Shown piece by piece: positions 56,129 through 64,000 of a DNA stretch of 64,000 nucleotides. The translations under genes and the position numbers were made by a program. Source of the DNA: Flavobacterium sp. CG_23.5 (GTDB lineage: Bacteria; Bacteroidota; Bacteroidia; Flavobacteriales; Flavobacteriaceae); contig NZ_JAGGNA010000001.1 in NCBI RefSeq assembly GCF_017875765.1, positions 1,247,501 through 1,311,500 of the forward strand, written 5' to 3'. Positions within the stretch are counted from its first letter, which is position 1; the number at the start of each line of letters is the position of its first letter. Below the pieces are notes generated by a model. It did no database searches. It was not told the DNA's origin and was given only the letters and a program-made list of their open reading frames with translations.

Positions 56129-56605
56129 ATGAATACTACAAATCGAATTGGACTTGACACTGACAAAGCAAAACATTTGGCCGAAAAACTAAATGATCTT
56201 TTGGCCAACTATTCCATATTTTACCAAAACACGAGAGGTTATCATTGGAATATTAAAGGCGAAAAATTTTTTGAACTTCATGTAAAGTTTGAAGAACTAT
56301 ATAATGACTTGCTGTTGAAAATAGACGAAGTTGCAGAAAGAATTTTAACATTGGGACATACGCCAAAGCATAACTACACGGACTACCGTAGTACATCTAA
56401 AATTAAAGAAAGTGTTCTAGTGAGTGATGGTATAAAAGCGGTCGAAGATATTTTAACTTCATTTCAAACCATAATAATACTGCAACGAGAGCTACTTACA
56501 ATTTCTGACGACGCACAAGACGAAGGAACGAACGCCTTAATGAGTGACTACATAAGATTGCAAGAAAAATTGGTATGGATGTATTCTTCTTTTCTGAATA
56601 AGTAA
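56129..56605 (+). CDS. dps: Dps-family DNA-binding ferritin-like protein
   Basis: The 158-residue protein is typical for Dps: helical bundle with QNTRGYHWNIKGEKFFELHVKFEELYNDL (ferroxidase His and Asp/Glu) and IDEVAERILTLG. The N-terminus is short. It stores iron and protects DNA from peroxide as a dodecamer in the cytoplasm. A -7-like box (TACTTTTA) lies upstream with TTG at a suitable distance. It marks the return to core-like genes after the cassette array. Confidence 0.93.
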   Translation: MNTTNRIGLDTDKAKHLAEKLNDLLANYSIFYQNTRGYHWNIKGEKFFELHVKFEELYNDLLLKIDEVAERILTLGHTPKHNYTDYRSTSKIKESVLVSDGIKAVEDILTSFQTIIILQRELLTISDDAQDEGTNALMSDYIRLQEKLVWMYSSFLNK

Positions 56606-56947
56606 CGAAGTCGAAAAATAAAACAGTATCGTATGATTGAAATACATTTTACATCTCGTGGTTACGTTTTAATTTTCAGAATGTTTCTTTTCCTAACTTC
56701 GTTTTTTCTAATGAAAAGTACGAGTTTGCGAAGTGTCCACGAGTAATTGTATGACACCCAGAAGCAAGGTTGGCCAGACTTTTTAACCGAAACGCTGTTA
56801 TGACTCGAATAAGTGAACATAAAATTATAGGGCCATTGTAAAAAGTAATCACAGACGCGAATTATAAAGTGAAGACCAGAAATCACTTAAAAATAACGGG
56901 GCAGCATCTAAAAAGCCAAATGAGTACGGAAATTTAAAAAAACTAAG
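56606..56947. other. Non-coding gap after dps
   Basis: These 342 nt show no protein-like frame on either strand. A few phrases (ggttggccagacttttt) might be debris of an old gene, but nothing recognisable is left. Confidence 0.45.
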
Positions 56948-57295
56948 ATGGTAAATTTATCAATTATTGCGCAACTGATTGTTGCTATTTCTATTATTAT
57001 TGTATGGGTATTTCGTTTCGATAATATCGTGAAAGAATTTAAACAATATGGCTTAAGTGATCTAACACGCACGATTGTAGGGGCCACTAAAATAGCTTTG
57101 GCAACATTACTTGTGGCTGGTATCTGGTATCCTTCACTGGTTCTAATTCCCGCACTTTTGATGGCTTTCCTTATGATAAGCGCACAGTATTTTCATTTCA
57201 AAGTGAATAACCCTTGGCAAAAACGTATACCCTCGTTGTTTCTTTTGCTACTATGTCTTTTTATTGCTGGCGTAACTCTTAATTTAATTGCCTAA
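56948..57295 (+). CDS. DoxX-like membrane protein
   Basis: The 115-residue protein has four membrane helices (LIVAISIIIVWVFRF, ALATLLVAGIWYPSLVLIPALLMAFLM and others) and the DoxX-like loop with FKQYGLSDLTRTIVGATKI. Such proteins are thought to belong to quinone- or oxidoreductase-linked membrane complexes, but the role is open. It overlaps the following DoxX-like gene by one base (TAATG). Confidence 0.8.
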   Translation: MVNLSIIAQLIVAISIIIVWVFRFDNIVKEFKQYGLSDLTRTIVGATKIALATLLVAGIWYPSLVLIPALLMAFLMISAQYFHFKVNNPWQKRIPSLFLLLLCLFIAGVTLNLIA

Positions 57296-57630
57296 TGCGT
57301 TTATTACAAGTTTTAATTCTTTTTTCAAGTCTCTCTTTTTTAGCTTACGGTGTAGCTTATTTTACAACTTCAAAAATGAAAGAAGAATTTATACGATTTG
57401 GACTGCGTAGATTTGGAACACTTACTGCTGTTTTAGAAATTTTGGGAGGTTTAGGTTTATTGGTAGGATTAATGTCTAACATTATGTTACTGATATCCTC
57501 GGGAGGCTTGGCTTTATTGATGTTTTTAGGAGTAATAGTTCGGCTAAAAATCAAAGATGGTTTGTGGGCTTCTTCGCCTGCCTTATTTTATTGTGGTTTA
57601 AATTTGTATATCTTTTTAGTATCAATTTAG
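57295..57630 (+). CDS. Second DoxX-like membrane protein
   Basis: The 111-residue paralog has four spans, the loop MKEEFIRFGLRRFGTLTAVLEILGGLGLLVG and a similar layout to its neighbour. Start and stop overlap with the first gene, so they are translated together and may form a heteromer. No catalytic residues are known for the family. Confidence 0.8.
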   Translation: MRLLQVLILFSSLSFLAYGVAYFTTSKMKEEFIRFGLRRFGTLTAVLEILGGLGLLVGLMSNIMLLISSGGLALLMFLGVIVRLKIKDGLWASSPALFYCGLNLYIFLVSI

Positions 57631-57726
57631 TATCAACGAAAATCTTTTTGAATTAAAAAGCTTAATTTAGATCAGTACTTAGACTACTTAAAAAAACATA
57701 AATCTAAATAATAAATTAGTTGAGCT

Positions 57727-58146
57727 ATGATAATTAAAAATTCGATAATTACAAAAGGATTCATTATTGCTGGATTAATGAACGCAACGGTACTAATTTT
57801 TTCGAAATTATTTACAAACACGATAATTCCTGAATTTGATCCAACAGTAATGTCCAATTTTGGGTTACTGATGATTTTTATTTGGGGATTAGCATATATG
57901 TCGGTGGCAAAGAATTACCATAATGTAAAATGGCTCGTGGGAGTTTTTGCAATTGAAAAGTTCATTTATGGATATATCTGGATAAATTGGATCCTGAATA
58001 ATAACGTTTATGATGTTTATAAAAAAGATGTATTGGCAGGAATATTTTATTCAATATACGGTATAAATGACTGGGTATTTTTTATTTTTTTTCTAATAGT
58101 CTTTATTCAACTTGCCAATTTAAAGAAATCTAGCTTTAACAACTGA
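57727..58146 (+). CDS. Hypothetical four-span membrane protein
   Basis: The 139-residue protein has four hydrophobic helices (ITKGFIIAGLMNATVLIFSKL, GLLMIFIWGLAYMSVA, WLVGVFAIEKFIYGYIW, WVFFIFFLIVFIQLANL). The pattern is common in small Bacteroidota membrane proteins near DoxX genes. No function can be given. It lies 96 nt after the DoxX pair. Confidence 0.65.
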   Translation: MIIKNSIITKGFIIAGLMNATVLIFSKLFTNTIIPEFDPTVMSNFGLLMIFIWGLAYMSVAKNYHNVKWLVGVFAIEKFIYGYIWINWILNNNVYDVYKKDVLAGIFYSIYGINDWVFFIFFLIVFIQLANLKKSSFNN

Positions 58147-58321
58147 ATACCAAGACTTTAAATTCCCGAATTGAAATACTCGACGCTAGTAGAGGTTTTG
58201 CTATAGTTTCTAATATGACATCCCATTATAGGTAACACTTTGATGTGTAGTATTTTCCACGTAATTTACCTGCATGTATTATGGAGAAACATAAGATCAT
58301 TAGGAACCCCCCGTTTTTTTT

Positions 58322-58640
58322 ATGTTTGGACCAAAGTCGGATGCAATATTTACCCTGATGTTTGGTGATACTTTTGCCATTGAATTATCAAATCAAGAAA
58401 AAAGGAGAAAACGAATTATGATGAGATTTGCATGTCGTTTATATTTCATGTTAGCTTTCGGAATCTTAAATTCCATGTTTTGTCAGGGCTATTTTAATTA
58501 TTTATGCCGTAATTAGTTTATTACAGACACCCTTATCAAAAACTAATGAAAAAACTATTTTTTGGATTGCTTCTTTTTTAATGATTATGGTTTACCTTGC
58601 TTTACGCCATTCAACAACGTTTAGAAAAAATCAATGATGC
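58322..58640 (+). pseudogene. Frameshifted small membrane protein
   Basis: The first frame (58322-58516) contains FAIELSNQEKRRKRIMMRFAC and LYFMLAFGILNSMFCQGYFN. A one-base shift near 58500 opens IYAVISLLQTPLSKTNEKTI and IASFLMIMVYLALRHSTTFR, which complete a plausible membrane protein. The two parts together suggest one broken gene. The rest of 58147-58801 holds no gene. Confidence 0.45.
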
Positions 58641-58801
58641 CATTTTCATGGACCTAATTTGGTAAAATGTTGGCGTATGTTAAATTGATTCCTAAAAAAA
58701 AGCAGTGCAGGAACTTCTTAAATAAAAAAAGGTCGCTTCTTGCGAATCCGGGAAGTCGCCTGCAATGTGCTCCTATTGTGCAAATTTAAACGCAGAAAAT
58801 T

Positions 58802-59188
58802 ATGCTTAAAAAAATTAAAGTTTGGGCTTCCAAATTAAAACAACAAGCTCGCATATTACAAATTGTATATCAGGACCAACGCACGCCAATTACAGCAAAA
58901 ATACTTATTTGGATTACCTTAGGGTACTTATTTAGCCCTATAGAACTCATACCTGACTTCATTCCTGTTCTAGGTTTGGTTGACGATATTATAATTGTCC
59001 CAATACTAATCGCTTTTGCCATAAAACTAGTCCCAAAAGCGGTTTGGGCAGATGCGGAAGATAAGGTCCAAAATCAGCCACAAGAAAAATGGAAATTGAA
59101 TTGGATGGTACTACTATTTATATGTTGCGCGTGGTTAACTTGTGCTTATTTTATTTATAATTTTGTAAAAATCCACTATTATAAATGA
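58802..59188 (+). CDS. YkvA/DUF1232-family membrane protein
   Basis: The 128-residue protein has the family motif ITLGYLFSPIELIPDFIPVLGLVDDIIIVPILIAFAIKLVP, followed by a basic linker and a C-terminal membrane helix (about 103-121). The role of the family is unknown. The SPxELIPDFIPxxGxxDD motif is fully kept, so the gene is probably functional. Confidence 0.88.
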   Translation: MLKKIKVWASKLKQQARILQIVYQDQRTPITAKILIWITLGYLFSPIELIPDFIPVLGLVDDIIIVPILIAFAIKLVPKAVWADAEDKVQNQPQEKWKLNWMVLLFICCAWLTCAYFIYNFVKIHYYK

Positions 59189-59382
59189 TGCACTTGTGGC
59201 CCAGCTGGCTTTAAAAACATTGCTGTATTTTGCAAACGGAAACCACTTTCTACTATTTATATTTGTAACTTACAGAAAAATAGTAGGCTAATTAAGTCTC
59301 AACGAACTTGCTGCCGAACACATTATGCAAATTTAACCCACAATCCCAATAGGTTGTATTGGACTTATAAACTTCAACTTAA

Positions 59383-60468
59383 ATGAAAAATATTCTTTAT
59401 TTACTCTCCGTTTTTATAGTGGTAATTTCGTGTAAACAAACAACTACCAAAAAAATAGACGCCGAAACTTCAAAACAAACTGACACTGTTACTAAACAAG
59501 TTCAACAAGTGGCTGAATTTAAGGGGCAGCAAATTACTGGTGTCACTGTCAGCTCAACAGGTAGGATTTTTGTAAACTTCCCCCGATGGAGAAAAGGTGT
59601 TAAAAATTCCGTGGTTGAAATTACCAAAGACAATCAAAAATTACCGTATCCCAACAAAGAATGGAATTCTTGGGAAATTGGTAGCGCCGTTGAAAACCAA
59701 AAATTTATTGGAGTCCAATCAGTTATTGCTTTTGAAAACAAATTGTATGTATTAGACACCCGTAATCCATTATTTGGTACCGTTTTAGATGCTCCAAGAC
59801 TTTTTGTCTTCAATTTAAGTGATAATAAATTGGAGAAAACCTATCTGCTACAAAAAGATAGTTATTATCCGAATTCTTATATCAACGATTTACGTGTGGA
59901 TAAAAAAAACAATAAAATCTATTGTACTGATTCTGGCAGAGCCGGTTTAATTGTACTGGATATAACTTCTGGGAAATCTACCAGAGTTTTAGACAACCAT
60001 TTCTCCACAAAAGCGGAGCAATCCTATTTGACTTTCAACAACAAAAAATGGAAAAACACTGTTAATTCTGACGGAATTGCATTGGATACTAAAAATGACG
60101 TACTCTATTTTCATGCATTAACAGGCTACAGTTTATATTCCGTAAGTACAAAAGTATTAGCCAATGCAAACAATAATGAAGTCGAAAAATCAGTTAAATT
60201 AGTGGCAAAAACATCGGCACCAGATGGAATGATACTCGACGAAAATGGCAATTTATATTTTGCTGATTTAGAAAACAACAAAATCATGTACCGAAAACAA
60301 GATGGCAGCATCCATATTCTTGTAGTAGGCGATAAAATTAGATGGGCGGATACATTTAGTATTTATAACCACGATTTGTATTTCACCAACTCTAGAATTA
60401 ATGAAGTTACAGGCGATATTTCAACTATGACTTTTACTTTGAATAAAATAGAATTATCTAAAAATTAA
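59383..60468 (+). CDS. Lipoprotein with MRJP/gluconolactonase-like beta-propeller
   Basis: The 361-residue protein has a lipobox (VFIVVISC, Cys at about 17). A six-bladed propeller follows, like major royal jelly protein or SMP-30 relatives: ITGVTVSSTGRIFVNFPRW, RLFVFNLSDNKLEKTY, INDLRVDKKNNKIYCTDSG, DGIALDTKNDVLYFHALTG and PDGMILDENGNLYFADLENN. It is probably anchored in the outer membrane or facing the periplasm. Binding or lactonase activity cannot be told. It is followed by a small membrane protein gene after 44 nt. Confidence 0.85.
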   Translation: MKNILYLLSVFIVVISCKQTTTKKIDAETSKQTDTVTKQVQQVAEFKGQQITGVTVSSTGRIFVNFPRWRKGVKNSVVEITKDNQKLPYPNKEWNSWEIGSAVENQKFIGVQSVIAFENKLYVLDTRNPLFGTVLDAPRLFVFNLSDNKLEKTYLLQKDSYYPNSYINDLRVDKKNNKIYCTDSGRAGLIVLDITSGKSTRVLDNHFSTKAEQSYLTFNNKKWKNTVNSDGIALDTKNDVLYFHALTGYSLYSVSTKVLANANNNEVEKSVKLVAKTSAPDGMILDENGNLYFADLENNKIMYRKQDGSIHILVVGDKIRWADTFSIYNHDLYFTNSRINEVTGDISTMTFTLNKIELSKN

Positions 60469-60512
60469 AGAATAAAGAATAAAACGACAATTGCTTTAAA
60501 AGAAATCTGGCC

Positions 60513-60845
60513 ATGGATAAACTAACCATCATTAAAATAATCCATACCGTTATTTGGGTCTTCTTCAATGTTGTTTTATTTTATTTATTGTACTCCGTTC
60601 TTATAAATAAAATTGACAAATGGGTTTGGATTTGCATTGGACTGATCCTGATGGAAGGACTCGTTTTGTTGCTTTTTAAAAGAATGTGTCCGATAACCGT
60701 AATTGCCCGCAAATATTCGGATTCAACAAAAGATAATTTCGATATTTTTTTACCAAACTGGTTAGCGAAACATAATAAGTTGATCTACACCACCTTTTTC
60801 GTTCCCATTCTAATCCTACTGATTTATCGGTTAATTTCGGGCTGA
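60513..60845 (+). CDS. Conserved small membrane protein
   Basis: The 110-residue protein has three membrane helices. Between spans two and three lies a conserved polar loop (RMCPITVIARKYSDSTKDNFDIFLPNWLAKHNKLIY). The pattern CP-T--A--YS---KDNFDI-LP-WLA is distinctive, and I have the impression of a widespread family, but I cannot name its function. It is likely co-transcribed with the propeller lipoprotein. Confidence 0.7.
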   Translation: MDKLTIIKIIHTVIWVFFNVVLFYLLYSVLINKIDKWVWICIGLILMEGLVLLLFKRMCPITVIARKYSDSTKDNFDIFLPNWLAKHNKLIYTTFFVPILILLIYRLISG

Positions 60846-60884
60846 TTCAAATATTCAATTAAAAAAGGAATCCAAAATATAAAT

Positions 60885-61244
60885 ATGAAAGAAAGGATAC
60901 AAAAAAAAGAAAACAAAACTGGATTACCCGATAATCTAAAATCAGGCATAGAAAATCTCTCAGGGATGTCAATGGATCAGGTGAAAGTACATTACAATTC
61001 TGACAAACCAGCGCAGTTGAATTCACTGGCTTATGCCAAAGGAACAGATATCCATCTAGCTCCGGGACAAGAAAAGCATTTGCCGCATGAAGTATGGCAT
61101 GTTGTACAACAGCAAAAAGGCCGGGTAAAAGCAACTATGCAAGTAAAAGATAATGTGATGATCACTACCGAAAGTGCATTGGAAGAAGAGGCTGATATAA
61201 TGGGAGTGCAAGCGTCAGTTAATTTAGAAAAACTTGATCACTAA
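60885..61244 (+). CDS. Lone DUF4157 (eCIS-core-type) protein
   Basis: The 119-residue protein is almost only the DUF4157 domain: GLPDNLKSGIENLSGMSMDQVKVHYNSDKPAQLNSLAYAKGTDIHLAPGQE, then the HExxH-type site PHEVWHVVQQ (His68, Glu69, His72) and ALEEEADIMG. The domain is usual in long proteins linked to extracellular contractile injection systems. Here it stands alone with no such genes nearby. It could be a small metallopeptidase. No signal peptide is seen. Confidence 0.85.
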   Translation: MKERIQKKENKTGLPDNLKSGIENLSGMSMDQVKVHYNSDKPAQLNSLAYAKGTDIHLAPGQEKHLPHEVWHVVQQQKGRVKATMQVKDNVMITTESALEEEADIMGVQASVNLEKLDH

Positions 61245-61313
61245 ATTATTTTTTGCGCTTACAGCCAAAAATAAATTAACGTTCCCTTAAAACCATTCTT
61301 ATCCAAATGGTTT

Positions 61314-62153
61314 TTACTTTGTATGCAATTTCATAAAGTCAACAACTTCATCAAAACGGTCGCTCCAGGGCCAAAAATACTGAACCACCATCGGAATGTG
61401 CTTTTTATTCAGACGAATGGGAACTACGCCCGCTTGGTAAGGCTGCAAAGCATCGAGAAAACGTTTGTTAGCCGTTTTTATAGAGTTATAGGTTTTATCC
61501 CCAAAATAAATCAAAAAAGGAGGTGTGTTTTTGTCTAAAAAATAAATGGGGGAAGCTTCCCTCCAATTGGCAGGACTTTTTGTCCAAGTCGCTACGTAAT
61601 CATTTTCGGCAGTTGGAGGATTTTGTTCTAAATAATTCTTCATATCGAGACCTGCAGCATCATTCAAGATTATACCTGAAATACTTTTCGGATCAATTCC
61701 GTATTTTGGATTCATAACAGCCAAAGCGCCAAGATGTCCACCCGCAGAATGTCCAGTGATAAAGATTTGATTTGGATTGCCATTGTATTTGCTAATATTG
61801 TCTTTGGTCCATTTTATCACCGCTGCAATTTGCTTGGTCATTGTATCATAATCAGCCGCCGGACTCAAAGTATAATCCGGAATAACGGTAATCACTCCTT
61901 TGTTTGCAAAATTTCTACCCAGCAAATCATAGGTTCCTTTTCGTCCACTGTTCCAGTTTCCGCCATGAACGAAAATTAAAACGGGACTTGCTGATCCTTT
62001 TGTATTTTTAGGTACAAAAATATTTAATTGTGGAATATTTGTCTCTTTCGCTTTTGAAGAGGATAAATAAGAAGTGTCAGTAATTTTTTTAGAACTGCAA
62101 CTTACTAAAAAGACACCATTTAAAAGTAGTAGGAAACCAAGTGAAAAACGCAT
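61314..62153 (-). CDS. Alpha/beta-hydrolase esterase lipoprotein
   Basis: The 279-residue protein has a lipobox (GVFLVSCS, Cys19). The fold motifs are the oxyanion HGGNW (63-67), the nucleophile elbow GHSAGG with Ser136, an Asp in LIYFGDKT and a His near the C-terminus (NKKHIPMVVQ). It belongs to the BD-FAE/carboxylesterase-like group, so an ester (for example feruloyl or acetyl) is the likely substrate. It is probably anchored in the outer or inner membrane facing the periplasm. A -7 box lies directly before the ATG. Confidence 0.9.
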   Translation of the reverse strand: MRFSLGFLLLLNGVFLVSCSSKKITDTSYLSSSKAKETNIPQLNIFVPKNTKGSASPVLIFVHGGNWNSGRKGTYDLLGRNFANKGVITVIPDYTLSPAADYDTMTKQIAAVIKWTKDNISKYNGNPNQIFITGHSAGGHLGALAVMNPKYGIDPKSISGIILNDAAGLDMKNYLEQNPPTAENDYVATWTKSPANWREASPIYFLDKNTPPFLIYFGDKTYNSIKTANKRFLDALQPYQAGVVPIRLNKKHIPMVVQYFWPWSDRFDEVVDFMKLHTK

Positions 62154-62162
62154 TTTTTTTTA

Positions 62163-62170
62163 CAAATATA
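62163..62170 (-). promoter_or_regulatory. Esterase gene promoter -7 box
   Basis: The minus strand reads TATATTTG, an exact TAnnTTTG, 9 nt before the ATG, so the transcript would be nearly leaderless. No good TTG lies at the expected distance. The remaining gap 62171-62554 contains a second box, TAAATTTG at 62391-62398 on the plus strand, which could serve the HPF-like gene. Confidence 0.55.
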
Positions 62171-62554
62171 TTAATTTAATGTATAAAATCCAGCAACTAA
62201 TTTTTAAAAATATTGTGTTAGTAGTATTAATTTTAAAAAAAAATTACCTGTAAATTACTAAAGAATTGAGCATTAATTTTATCTGTTTTGCTGTCGTAAA
62301 TTGATGACTATTTTTAGTTATAACTGAATTTAGCCAACGCTTTTTTAGTTTGTTTAACATTCAAAATTATTCTTTTTTGAATTTAATTCGTAAATTTGGG
62401 TACTGCCCCAAAGTAAAAAAATTCATTTTGTAAGAACCTACACAAAATAGAAATTTTCATTCCAAAAGATTTTTTTCAATGTCTGGATTGGTCTTATTTT
62501 TTAATTATTAGCAACCAAAAAACAATCGCACAAATTATAAAAAAAACAGGAATC

Positions 62555-62854
62555 ATGGAAATAATTACTCAATTTGTTCGAACAAACAAAAATAATACCG
62601 CGCAAAAATTAGTGACCGAAAAACTGGAACTTATTACCAAACATTTTGATTGGGTAATTCGGGCAAATGTTATATTCAAAGAAGATAAAGTCACTTATGG
62701 TAAAGGCAAAATATGCGAAATTATTTTAAGTTGTCCCGGTGTTCTGCTATTTGCTTCCGCTGATAATGAATCTTTTGAAGTGGCAATCGCAGAAAGTATT
62801 AGAGATCTAGAAATACAATTGCATAAACGAAAAAGTGAACTACAAACTTTCTAG
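62555..62854 (+). CDS. HPF/RaiA-type ribosome hibernation factor
   Basis: The 99-residue protein shows the short HPF fold: strand-helix start IITQFVRTNKNNTAQKLVTEKLELITKHFDWVIRANVIFKEDK, then CEIILSCPGVLLFASADNESFEVAIAESIRDLEIQLHKRKSEL. Such proteins bind the 30S decoding region and keep idle ribosomes inactive. It is the short type without the dimerising C-terminal domain. The rhodanese genes follow after a 340-nt gap with their own promoter, so co-regulation under energy stress is possible. Confidence 0.85.
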   Translation: MEIITQFVRTNKNNTAQKLVTEKLELITKHFDWVIRANVIFKEDKVTYGKGKICEIILSCPGVLLFASADNESFEVAIAESIRDLEIQLHKRKSELQTF

Positions 62855-63046
62855 TGTACTATAATCCAAAATTACCAAGAATAAAGTTTCCTGCTTTTAA
62901 ACTGCCTTAATACTAGTGATGATTTCAGCTTTACTGTAAATTCAAGACTCAATCCTATTTTGCGCAGCAGAACAAAATCTTAATACAAATTTGCACTCCA
63001 TTTTTCATTGGTAAAAAAAAATGAAATGGATTAAATTTTATCTTGT

Positions 63047-63060
63047 GTAACAAAAGTTAC
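63047..63060 (+). promoter_or_regulatory. Palindromic activator-like site before the rhodanese pair
   Basis: GTAACAAAAGTTAC is a perfect 5-4-5 palindrome. Its centre lies about 30 nt before a TACTTTTG -7 box, i.e. near -43, where CRP/FNR-type activators usually bind. The half-site TAAC/GTTA differs from the enterobacterial FNR half-site TTGA but is plausible for a Bacteroidota CRP/FNR homologue. Confidence 0.5.
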
Positions 63061-63082
63061 TGTACAGCGCTTCTTGTTCTAT

Positions 63083-63090
63083 TACTTTTG
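63083..63090 (+). promoter_or_regulatory. Rhodanese operon promoter -7 box
   Basis: TACTTTTG fits TAnnTTTG exactly. A -33 TTG is missing at the usual distance, as often in activator-dependent promoters. The leader to the ATG would be about 100 nt. Confidence 0.5.
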
Positions 63091-63194
63091 TTTAAATAAA
63101 AATAGAATCACTTGACTTTGCAACCGATGATTACATCAAAAACAGTTTGGTTTTTGCGCAAGCAATAAAAAATTAATTTTTAAAATCGAAAAAA

Positions 63195-63479
63195 ATGAAA
63201 ATAGAAAACTTGATTAAAGAAAAAGCATGCACCATCGTAGATGTACGAACACATGAAGAATTCATGGGCGGTCATGTCGCAGATTCCATTAATATTCCAA
63301 TGGGAGAAATACAGGAAAGAATGGAAGAATTAAAGAATTTAAAAGCACCATTAATACTTTGTTGCGCATCAGGAAACCGAAGTGGACAAGCGCAACATTT
63401 TCTTTCACAAAAGGGAATTGATTGCTATAATGGCGGTTCATGGCTAGATGTAAATTACTTTCAATCACAAACCACTTAA
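63195..63479 (+). CDS. Rhodanese-like sulfurtransferase (single domain)
   Basis: The 94-residue protein is one rhodanese domain: CTIVDVRTHEEFMGGHVADSINIPMGEIQERMEEL, then the active loop LCCASGNRSGQA with a CC pair whose second Cys is the usual persulfide carrier. It moves sulfane sulfur between cytoplasmic acceptors. It ends 5 nt before a paralog, and the two are surely one operon. Confidence 0.92.
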   Translation: MKIENLIKEKACTIVDVRTHEEFMGGHVADSINIPMGEIQERMEELKNLKAPLILCCASGNRSGQAQHFLSQKGIDCYNGGSWLDVNYFQSQTT

Positions 63480-63484
63480 ATAAA

Positions 63485-63805
63485 ATGATAAATACAATCA
63501 AAAAAATATTGGGTTTTGGACCAAAAGTTGACTATGCCACTTTAGTAAAACAAGGCGCCATTATTCTGGATGTACGAAGCAAAGGGGAATTCTCGGGAGG
63601 ACACATTAATGGTTCCATTAACATTTCGGTAGATATGTTAAGTAGCAACTTAGCTAAACTAAAAGATAAAAACAAAACAATTATTACCTGTTGTGCTTCG
63701 GGAATGCGGAGTGCTTCTGCTAAAAGTATTCTGAAATCAAATGGTTATTCACAGGTGTATAATGGAGGTGGATGGAGCAGCCTGCAAAACAAAATAAAAT
63801 CGTAA
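63485..63805 (+). CDS. Second rhodanese-like protein
   Basis: The 106-residue paralog starts at the ATG at 63485 (MINTIKKILGFGPKVDYATLVKQGAIILDVRSKGEFSGGH). The active loop is TCCASGMRSASA. In-frame codons before the ATG overlap the first gene and are not needed. The N-terminal IKKILGFGP extension is typical of a subgroup of cytoplasmic single-domain rhodaneses. The last 195 nt of the window after it hold no further gene. Confidence 0.92.
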   Translation: MINTIKKILGFGPKVDYATLVKQGAIILDVRSKGEFSGGHINGSINISVDMLSSNLAKLKDKNKTIITCCASGMRSASAKSILKSNGYSQVYNGGGWSSLQNKIKS

Positions 63806-64000
63806 AAGAACTTTCGTGAAAAGTAAAATCTAGATTCCAAAACGGTAATTAATAAGCGTATTTTTTAAAGACACTAATTATATATTTTTAGTATAACAAA
63901 ACTATTCCTATTTACAAATCGTTAATTAACAGTTATTTGAACGTTCTTTTGTTTAATTTTATAAAACTTAAACGATAAGTGAATAGTCTCCTTGACTACA

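Overview
The window looks like a chromosomal segment of a Flavobacterium-type member of the Bacteroidota. The main reasons are the low G+C content, promoters of the TAnnTTTG type with no Shine-Dalgarno-like spacing, the gene set and protein sequences (thrS-infC-rpmI-rplT, cyanophycin genes, LptF/G-type permease, Tgt), and the 16S/tRNA-Ile/tRNA-Ala/23S order. All assignments come from reading the sequence; no database search was possible.

Layout. 1-4.1 kb: an rRNA operon on the minus strand (5' part of 23S, tRNA-Ala, tRNA-Ile, complete 16S), preceded by three evenly spaced, similar promoters. 4.1-7.5 kb: thrS, infC (apparently starting with ATA), rpmI and rplT on the plus strand. 7.5-16.5 kb: a loosely packed zone with three small exported NTF2-like proteins, two decayed genes (an epimerase and a VOC protein), a TPR histidine kinase with its response regulator, short unknown genes and a secreted EEP-family protein. 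16.5-23.7 kb: cyanophycin metabolism (isoaspartyl peptidase, cyanophycinase, cyanophycin synthetase) next to a glutaminase and a conserved exported protein. 24.1-33.8 kb: minus-strand genes, namely a four-gene signalling operon, dnaB, accA, a membrane-anchored phosphatase, and tgt with an LptF/G-type permease and an EamA transporter.

34.3-56 kb is the accessory part and the most interesting one. A Xer/IntI-like tyrosine recombinase is followed by about nine gene cassettes. Most are separated by a 123-133 bp imperfect palindrome bounded by nAAC and GTTRnnn cores, which strongly resembles integron attC sites but has its own geometry: about 1 nt on one side and a conserved GRGAAC on the other side of the core. 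The cargo is typical of integrons: a two-gene restriction-modification system with an XRE-methyltransferase fusion, a PLD-type nuclease, an Rnl2-type RNA ligase, an RHH/MazF-like toxin-antitoxin pair, a GNAT-like protein with a 49-aa partner, and unknown proteins. An IS1182-type element sits exactly at one attC core, and two decayed copies of it abut the core of two further sites. A dead tyrosine recombinase and a large hybrid histidine kinase interrupt the array.

56-64 kb: core-like genes again: dps, two DoxX-like proteins, a YkvA-like protein, a lipoprotein with an MRJP/gluconolactonase-like propeller, a lone DUF4157 protein, an esterase, and an HPF-like protein followed by two rhodaneses. 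A palindrome lies at an activator-like distance in front of the rhodanese pair.
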